A stretch of DNA of 64,000 nucleotides. Origin: Plantago ovata (lineage: Eukaryota; Streptophyta; Magnoliopsida; Lamiales; Plantaginaceae). Location: NCBI GenBank assembly GCA_028274465.1, contig CM051458.1:77086085-77150084 (forward strand). The letters run 5' to 3'. A model generated the notes under the pieces. That model was given only the letters and a program-made list of their open reading frames with translations, had not been told where the DNA came from and did not search any database. Numbering within the stretch: position 1 is the first letter of the stretch; each line of letters starts with the position of its first letter. This document shows positions 57,241 through 64,000 of the stretch, in pieces. A program made the position numbers and the translations under genes.

Positions 57241-58552
57241 GTCATATATATGTTAGTCTGAATTTTGTATACTTTCTGAAATGTAGGAGAAGTTCTTCCT
57301 CCCGAACAAGTTCAAGTCGGATATGTGGTATGCCTTCGAACATGAAGGCCCTGAAGCCTTCCGGAAGAAGGTCGCCAAGATCAAGGCATGGGGGAAGAGG
57401 CCGGGGTGGATTGGGGAGGAGGAGTGGCCCCTGTGGAAGCAGTATTGGACGGAGAACCTTCAAGCCCAGAAGCTGTCGGACCAGAACAGGGAGAACCGGG
57501 CCCATAATCCACCGGATGGGACAGGCTCGGTGAAGCATCGGCTGGGTTCGAAATCCCAGTTGGCGCGCCACATGGACACGGTAAGTCACGTACTTTGTTA
57601 TAGTTTCTTTTTCTTTCTTAAGTCTTATTTCAATTCAATCATTACTTTATTAATTTTTATATATATTTTGATGAAGATATCGGAGGGGGGGGGGGGAGAA
57701 GACCATGTGGGATCACTTCTGTGAGGCTCACGGGGAGCTGGATAAGGATGGCAAGATGACCTTCCAGTCTGATAGGGCCAAAACAATCGCGGTATGTTTT
57801 ATATTTTTTCGATTCCTGAGCTTCTTGTTGAATATTTGATTCTTCCATGAATAACGTACTAATTAAATCGTTAATTGTTTGTTTGAATTTTCAGGCGGAG
57901 TTCCTGGCCAGGACTGAGAACCTTGATCTCACGGTCGAGGAGGAGAACGCCATCTATCTCGAGATCACGAGTCTCGATGAAAAGGGACGTGTCTTCGGCA
58001 TGGGCAACCTCTCGCAGGCGATAGTGGAGACGGTGAACCAGGGTGGCTCCTCCTCCAGCTCCTCCAAGCGCCGAAGGGGACAAGCCGATGTGCCTCCCGA
58101 ATTCCTCCAGGAGCTGCAGCAGCTGAAGGCGACTGTCCAGCAGCATGCCCATGACAGTGCTCGGTTGAGGGCAGAGCAGACGAAGTTGAGGCATGGATTC
58201 AAGAGATCCATCGAGTGGATCATGACGCAGTATGCCTCCCCCGGTGGAGCGCCACCTCCCGACTTCTTCATGTTCGATGATGCCGATGCCCCCCCAAATG
58301 CCGATGCCCCCCCCCCTAATGTTCCCCCAGGATCTCAGCAGTAGTACTCTTTTTTTATTTTTCGAACAATTTTTTTTCATGTTCCTTTGCTTAGGACAAT
58401 TAGTACTTTCATTTTATTAATGCTTAGAACAAAATTTTTTTGTATATAATATTTAGTTACGAAAATGTTTACGTATTTGCGGTGTACAACTAGAAAAAAA
58501 AATAAAAAAATAAAAAAATAAAAAAACAAATAAAAAAAATAATCCAGACCAA

Positions 58553-58880
58553 TTAGCGACGGATTAAACCATCTGTCGCCAACTCTCGTCTGCCCAGCAC
58601 CTGACACGTGTTCCAGCAATATAGCGACGGATAGTTTCATCCGTCGCTATATATGGAGACGGATAAGTATTCCGTCACAACTTTGGTCAACGATGAAGTT
58701 TGCGACGGATCGTTTCATCCGTCGCTAATTTCAACGACGGATCATATTATCCGTCGCTTATTTCATTAGCGACGCCACTTTCCGCGACGTCCTATTTAGC
58801 GACGGAGTCTCCGTCGCTAATGCCTGTTAGCGACGGATCGGGCCTGTATAGCGACGGATGGAATCCGTCGCTAAATCCGG
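58553..58880. repeat. Right subterminal repeats of CACTA B
   Basis: About twelve GCGACGGAT or ATCCGTCGC copies, partly as inverted pairs, mirroring the left end. Confidence 0.85.
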
Positions 58881-59502
58881 TTTTTCTTGTAGTGTAAGTT
58901 GTGTGAGAAGTTGCATAGGCAGGGAGGTTTAAGGGATGGACAGTATGTTTCGGTGAAGGAACAAGTTGGGATATTTTTGTCCATCCTTGCACACAACAAA
59001 AAAGGGAGAATAATCCATTTCGAATTCATTTGTTCTAGTGAGACCATAAGCAAGTACTTTCATAAGGTGTTGCGGGCAGTTTTGTCCTTGCACAAGGAGC
59101 TGTTGGCGAAACAAATTCCAGTAACTCCTGAAAATGCCCCCGTGCGGTGGCAACCTTTCCAGGTTTGTTATTGCAATACTCCACCTTTTTTAGTAAAGTT
59201 ACTGCCCTTCAAGTCTGTCTGTTATAGCAGAAGTACTAGAATATATTGCTAACTTAAACTTATAATATTTATGCAGGGATATCTAAGTGCCCTTGATGGG
59301 ACTCACATCCGAGTCCTTGTGTCTAAAGACAGAGAAACACCGTACCGTGGGCGTAAGGGTATTGTCACAATGAATGTACTTGTTGCATGCAACTGGAACA
59401 TGGAGTTCACATATGTGTTATCTGGTTAGGAAGGATCTGCCGCTGATAGCAGGGTCCTCCGGAACACCCTTGCTCGTCGTGATGGCTTGTGTGTCCCCAA
59501 AG

Positions 59503-60264
59503 GTATACATCCATGCTTGTTGATAATATGTTGTAGGTATCGCTATTGTATGGAATCATTTTAACAAGAGTGCATGAACGGTTAGCAATCTGGTGTTATC
59601 TTGGTTTGTATGTCGAAAATATAATACTACTACATACATGTGTTGGTTTACTTATTAAAAGATGAACCATGTTTTGGAAAGTTAATTAAATATTGTAGTA
59701 ATTGGTAATTACTTTGTGAAGAATTCATATTCAAGTTAATGAAGAGATCAAACTACATATATGTGTTATCTGGAAATTGGAAAAGAAACAATGGAGAGTT
59801 TAGTTTCTTAATTTTCATGTATACCCCAGAAGTTATATTATATTTTCGGTTGTGAGTGAGATATATGTGGTACTGATTATTATGATCTATTAAAACTAGA
59901 AGATTTACTGCATTTTTCATGCTGCTGTTTACTTGGTCTTTCTTGCATTAGTCCATTAATTTTCAGTTGTTCTTTACATGGTTTTTCCTGCTGCTGTCAT
60001 TATTTTCATCTCAAAGCGGCAAAATATATTCCCATTGCAAAACTATAAATCACAATCTTTCATAATGTTTATATATATTTTTTTCCGAAAAACAATAAAG
60101 AAGAACGAAATTATTGTTGACAGTATTTGCATTGCATTATTATTGATAACTATGGGGAGCTCTGTTTCCTTTTAATTGAGTTAGGTTTTCTCTATTTTGA
60201 GTCAGGGAATGTGAAGGTATTTTCTGTTGCAATGCCATTTTTTTTCTAACATCCTTTGGTACAT
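59503..60264 (+). other. Intron-like gap within the Harbinger transposase gene
   Basis: AT-rich, no coding sense. A donor (AAAGGTATAC) at 59500 follows CVPKG, and coding resumes at about 60266 before YYLCENGY. Plant PIF-type transposase genes often have an intron here. Confidence 0.55.
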
Positions 60265-60852
60265 GACAAGCCAATATTATTTGTGTGAAAACGGGTACAC
60301 ACATGGTCAGGGATTCATCGGACCTTACACGCGAACAAGATACCACTTGCAACAGTGGGGATATGGGACGGATGCACCTCGGAATAGGAAAGAGTACTTC
60401 AACATGGTTCACTCTAAGGCTCGTAATGTTATTGAGAGGTGTTTTGGTCTGCTGAAAAGCAGTGGGTATCAATAGATGAGCAGTCAAAGTATCCGGTTTA
60501 CACGCAAAGTAAAGTGATACTTGCATGTTGTCTGCTTCAGAACTTTATACGACAGAACATGTCCCATGACCCTAAGGAGGATGAGCCACTGGAGGAAGAC
60601 ACGGACGACCCGTTGGAAGATGAGCCTCCGGTTGACTATGTTCAAGTCCTTCGTCCTTCACCTGAATGTGATAATTACCGTGATAATTTGGCTCAACAAC
60701 TGTACGATGATTGGCTAGGTGTCCGTGGGGGCAGCCCTGAATTAGGGTCTGCCACAAACTTGCATGCATATTTCCATGTTCTGTTTAGAAAACAACATTG
60801 CTATGAATCATTTACTCTGAAGTCAAGTACAAGTAGTCTCATCGAATTCTAG

Positions 60853-61155
60853 TGATTTTAAATATAAGATATTTTAGAAACATTTCAGAGTTCATGTATT
60901 GTACGTGGCGTAATCTACTTTTGTTAACTTTAGTACTTTGTGCTTTGACTGCAATTGAAAGAATTGTGTTAACTTTGACAAGTATTACACGTCCTTACCC
61001 ATACATTTTGTCTATGCAATATGGGATTTATCCACTAGCTTTCCAATACGTTTTGAATTATGTACATGGTTGATTATTGGTTTGAATTCCTGAAAATGCA
61101 TTTCACTACTTCTGTGTTTGTAGACCATTAACAATTTCATTTTAATTTCTCCAGA
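60853..61155. other. Spacer between the Harbinger transposase and Myb/SANT-like genes
   Basis: AT-rich with no domain-bearing frame. Presumably the transposase 3' end and the promoter of the next gene. Confidence 0.45.
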
Positions 61156-63366
61156 TGAAAGGTGGATACCGTCTGGGAAATAAGGCTGCTCGAACTCCAA
61201 CTCAGGCCCAGCTTCTGAGACAGTTTGTTACAACGGCAAAGACCAGGTTCAAGTCAGGTTAGCGGCACAACTTCTGGCACTGTGACAAATCTGCCACCGC
61301 TGCATACCACTGCAACATTCAATATTTTGCATCAAACCACATCCCAAACACAAGGATATCTTGATCCAAGCTCCCTTGCACCACCTAAACCACCTAGGTA
61401 CACATGGAGTGAGGAGGCAACCGCAACTCTATGCGATTGTATGAGGGAAGTAATGAACCTTGGTATGCGTGATCACACAAACAAAATGACAAATGTCCAC
61501 ACATCTATTGCACAGATGATGCGTGCAAGGATTCCTGGATGCAGGGTGGTTCAATCTCAGATTGAATCGAAGCTCAAGTATTGGAAGAGGCAGTATGTTG
61601 AGGTGAACAAAATTATGGATTTGAGTGGTGGGAATTTTAAGATGGATGATGAAGGAGTTCTCAGGCTAGAGGTGCATGAGGATGATCAGTGGGCAAGGCA
61701 TTGCGCGGTTAGTTTTTATTTACATTACTTCCAACTGTATAAACATACATATCGGTGCATGAGGTTGAAAGCGTTTAATCTTCCCTTAGTTGTTGTGATT
61801 TGTTTTGGAATTACTATGATTCTTCACGGTGTTGCTGCTTAACACAACAATACCCATTTAACAATACCCTCCTGGATCCTGGATGCATATTTCATTAGTT
61901 ATTTTTTAACAAAAGAGACAGGAAGCCATTTATGTATATAACATTAAGTAGGGTAATCTCCAATAGATTAAGTTATTTGGACTAGCATAGTTCTCTGAAC
62001 AAACAAGTATATATATGACTATCTTTTAGCTAGAACAAACAAGTTATCTGGAAAGTATCACATGTACTTCGCCTATTCTTTTCGTGGCCATTGGGATTAC
62101 TAACAAGGTGCTTCCTCATTCCTGATGAACTGCCTGGTTTCGCATCAATGTCTGTAGAGCCTACCATTGACACAAAACTAGTTCTTAAGAACTCGGTAGC
62201 TAGAATAAAAAAGTCAAGTAGAAGTTGAAAGATGAATGTCTTGAAGACTTAAAGACCTATAAGATGTTAGCATGTTCATAATTGATACAAGGAAAAATTT
62301 CCACCTGCAGACTTTTTAGCAGGGGAATTATCTGATCCATCAGCAAGAGAAGGTAAAAAGTTGTTGCAGCTTATATAGTTGATGAAGTGTTTGGTTAGTA
62401 CTACACCATATGAACCAAATATTTGAATAAAAGTGTTTAGAAAATATGTAAACAGTATCAGGGACCTGAGTAAATCCCCCTCTTTGGATCACCTCTTCAT
62501 ATTATAGATGCAAGTCGAGGTTTGTCTCTTGAAAATTACTTGGAAGCTACATGCACTTGGATCCTAAAAATGCATATAACACATGGAAATTTGGAGAGGG
62601 TCTGATCATCCAATCCTTACTTCGAACGTGGAGATTTATGCAGTCTGATCATCTAGACATTACTTCATTTAAATCCCACATTCTATATATAAATGTAACA
62701 TTTTTCTTACATTATTTTAAATGAACCAAAAGTAAGTTTGGATCTGCTAGATTATTTGTAGAAAGAAAAGTTGCATTTTTTGTGAAGTGCATCGTTAACA
62801 GTTCATCAGAAGTAGTCTAGATTTTTCATATATCATATTCATCTATTTACTGTGTAAACCATTTCTTACTTGAGTAGGAATACAAAGAAGCTGTGAAGTG
62901 TCATCACAAGCCATTTCCCCTTTATGACTTGTTGGCATATTGGTTTGGTGTTGATAATGCAACTGGAGAGGCTGCGGTTGTGTTTGAGGCGGTTAACCAA
63001 AATGACGAGGCAGACTATGTTCCAACTTGGGATGATGACAACCTCATGGATGAGGAAGAAGATGTAAGCAACAAGTTAAACGAGACAGTTTCAAGTGCTC
63101 CATCGAACAACCCCCTGCAAATGAGAGAAGTTCTTTTCCAGGCACAAGGCCTGGTCCTGACATCTATCTGGCTCCTGCCCCTGCAGCAAAAGAGAAGAGG
63201 GTTGAGAAAGCTGACAGAGATGAGAAGGTTGCTAGGCCTTATTGCAACATGTTCAAGGAGATGTGGAGTGAGAACAAGGTATTTATGGCAGATGTTACTT
63301 CAAAGCTCGTGGCTCCAGAGGTTCTTTACGATTAGAAGTGTGAGAAAGTTAGTGATGGCCTTGTAG
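61156..63366 (+). pseudogene. Myb/SANT-like DNA-binding protein of the Harbinger locus
   Basis: A start at 61156 (KGGYRLGNKAARTPTQAQLL) is out of frame with the main part, 61225 to about 61709, so a frameshift lies near 61240. The main part holds a Myb/SANT-like domain of the Myb_DNA-bind_3 type: TWSEEATATLCDCMREVMN, IAQMMRARIPGCRVVQSQIE, KLKYWKRQYVEVNKIMDLSG and an ending like DDQWARHCA. After a probable intron of about 1.2 kb (donor near 61709, acceptor GAGTAG ending at 62878), coding resumes with EYKEAVKCHHKPFPLYDLLA, YWFGVDNATGEA and an acidic stretch, as in full-length relatives. Later sequence drifts out of frame. Autonomous PIF/Harbinger elements encode such a Myb-like protein beside the transposase; the two act together. 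A host Myb/SANT gene is the alternative. Confidence 0.75.
61710..62877 (+). other. Probable intron of the Myb/SANT-like gene
   Basis: No coding sense. AT-rich with direct repeats such as GTCTGATCATC at about 62601 and 62643. Confidence 0.45.
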
Positions 63367-64000
63367 AGTTCCCTGAAATACCACTTGAAGATGCTATTAA
63401 AGTGGAGAATCACTTAACCTCCATTCCCGCCTTGATGAATGCACTGGGAGTGATCGTAGAAGGGTGATGATCTCTATGATCATTGCAAATGCACTCTGAG
63501 AGTGAGGTCCGGAATGTGATAAGCAGATTATTTTGGAGGCTGGATATGAAGCAATGATGAAACTTCGAACCCAAACTATTGAATTTAGGCATGTAACTTA
63601 AATTGTGCCTCATTGTTTTGCTCAATCTGCATATTATGACTCTATTAGTTTATTTGGAAGTTGAATTTGTAAGAAACAGTGGGTATACATTGGTGTTAAT
63701 AATTGTGCTAAATTGTGTTTCTGACTTGAATGTTGCTTCCATTGTTTGCTCAATTAGAGGTCGCTGATTTATAAATTATGGCCCGAACTTAACATGGCTT
63801 TTGAGTTCTGGAATAAATCTTTTGAGTTGTGAAATTAAGATGGATGTGTTTGAACTTTTGTCCTCCTGATGTAGGTATTGTGAATGAAAATTTGCAATTT
63901 TATATCTTAATTTGTTAATTTACACCCACTGTTGTTGTTTATTTGTGAAATATAGCTATACAGTTTGTGTGTGTGAGAATTTCCATACAACTGTAAAAAA
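63367..64000. other. Tail of the window
   Basis: No credible gene. The region may contain the 3' end of the Harbinger locus (63370-63600 still shows degraded coding-like sequence, for example LECMKLRTQTIEFRHVT-like), but no terminal inverted repeat is visible before the window ends. Confidence 0.4.

Larger units (their letters stand above)
56409..58344 (+). pseudogene. TNPA-like protein gene of CACTA B (Ptta/En/Spm family), two defects
   Basis: Exons: 56409-56695, 56822-56951, 57287-57580, 57677-57792 and 57895-58344. Exons 1, 3 and 5 are open and well conserved: SRSKKPGKLLAASSRSY at the start; KFKSDMWYAFEHEGPEAFRK and EEEWPLWKQYWTENLQAQKL in the centre; then LTVEEENAIYLEI, GMGNLSQAI, a basic KRRRGQ patch that could serve nuclear entry, a Gln-rich coiled coil (ELQQLKATVQQHAHD) and a Pro/Asp tail. 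Defects: the acceptor of exon 2 reads AT instead of the AG in element A (56820-56821), and exon 4 has a run of 12 G that adds four bases relative to A and shifts the frame. The homopolymer could be a sequence error. Role inferred: binding of the element's subterminal repeats. It is the better preserved of the two copies. Confidence 0.82.
55048..58894 (+). mobile_element. CACTA element B, TNPA-like gene only
   Basis: It begins CACTACAAGAAATCAG and ends TTTTTCTTGTAGTG, flanked by the 3-bp duplication TAA (55045-55047 and 58895-58897). 3847 bases, the same layout as element A: subterminal GCGACGGAT repeats at both ends, a leader, five TNPA-like exons and the two intronic tandem arrays. No DDE transposase. 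Removing it and one TAA restores the reading frame across the Harbinger transposase codons (RECFH then KLCEK), which confirms the boundaries. Confidence 0.97.
54791..60852 (+). pseudogene. PIF/Harbinger DDE transposase gene, split by CACTA B and decayed
   Basis: Pieces on plus: N-terminal region about 54791-55047 (CIENLRMDRECFH), continued beyond CACTA B at 58898 (KLCEKLHRQGGLRDGQYVSV); helix-turn-helix-like region to 59160; catalytic part from 59277 with first Asp in SALDGTHI and second Asp in GSAADSRVL; an intron-like gap from 59503; then YYLCENGYTHGQGFIGPY and the Glu block VIERCFGLLK at about 60440; C-terminal tail to 60852. The DDE residues are all still visible. Damage: the CACTA insertion, a Trp codon changed to TAG just before GSAADS (about 59428), and a frameshift after FGLLK. 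A stop also precedes the RFSRLMEH-like region. The family cuts and pastes with TWA target sites; a domesticated HARBI1-like host gene was considered, but the damage argues against function. Confidence 0.88.

Noticed and set aside
54791-60852. Domesticated HARBI1-like host gene
   Set aside because: A stop codon near the second catalytic Asp, a frameshift and a transposon insertion make a working host gene unlikely.
1-64000. tRNA, rRNA or other structural RNA genes
   Set aside because: No cloverleaf with conserved A and B boxes or rRNA stretch was recognised by eye; a tRNA scan would be decisive. tRNA-like matches at 51611 and 32868 are primer binding sites.

Overview
The window is nuclear DNA from a flowering plant, most probably a eudicot. 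The host genes have short spliceosomal introns (GT-AG, plus one GC-AG), leader introns and plant-specific families: a NETWORKED actin-binding protein, a plastid-type ABC1 kinase and a defensin-like peptide. Most of the rest is transposable elements, many nested in each other. I cannot name the species from sequence alone.

Layout. 1-3.1 kb: a probable solo Copia LTR and a Gypsy remnant. 4.2-6.9 kb: an intact NET4-like gene on + with a leader intron. 7.26-8.85 kb: a 5'-truncated LINE with 15-17 bp target duplications. 9.5-33.7 kb: a broken Tat-type Gypsy element on -, bounded by two LTRs of about 820 bp that are about 94% identical. It holds two foreign pieces: a CACTA element (A, 15356-19190, target duplication CCC) and an 11.3 kb block (about 20.45-31.73 kb). 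That block carries a tandem pseudokinase gene (22.1-26.5 kb, ten coding exons) and a second type of CACTA element (C, 26.9-30.2 kb). 33.9-38.1 kb: an intact eleven-exon ABC1/UbiB-type kinase gene on -. 40.5-40.8 kb: a small eight-cysteine secreted peptide gene on -. 43.3-53.6 kb: a nearly whole Copia element on - with 1.96 kb LTRs (about 97% identical) and target duplication GATGG, sitting inside an older LTR. 54.2-63.4 kb: a decayed PIF/Harbinger locus (DDE transposase plus Myb/SANT-like gene on +), whose transposase exon is split by CACTA element B (55048-58894, target duplication TAA).

How the parts relate. NET4, the ABC1 kinase and the peptide gene look like ordinary host genes separated by element-filled spacers. 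The three CACTA elements each carry a TNPA-like gene (plant Ptta/En/Spm accessory protein) and dense subterminal CGACGGAT repeats, but no recognisable DDE transposase. They look like non-autonomous elements that kept the DNA-binding accessory gene. A/B and C share an unusual intronic tandem array whose units form hairpins with the same loop and compensated stems. The tandem pseudokinase has the same intron positions and phases in both halves, so it arose by internal duplication of an intron-containing kinase gene. Its coding sum is one base short of an open frame.
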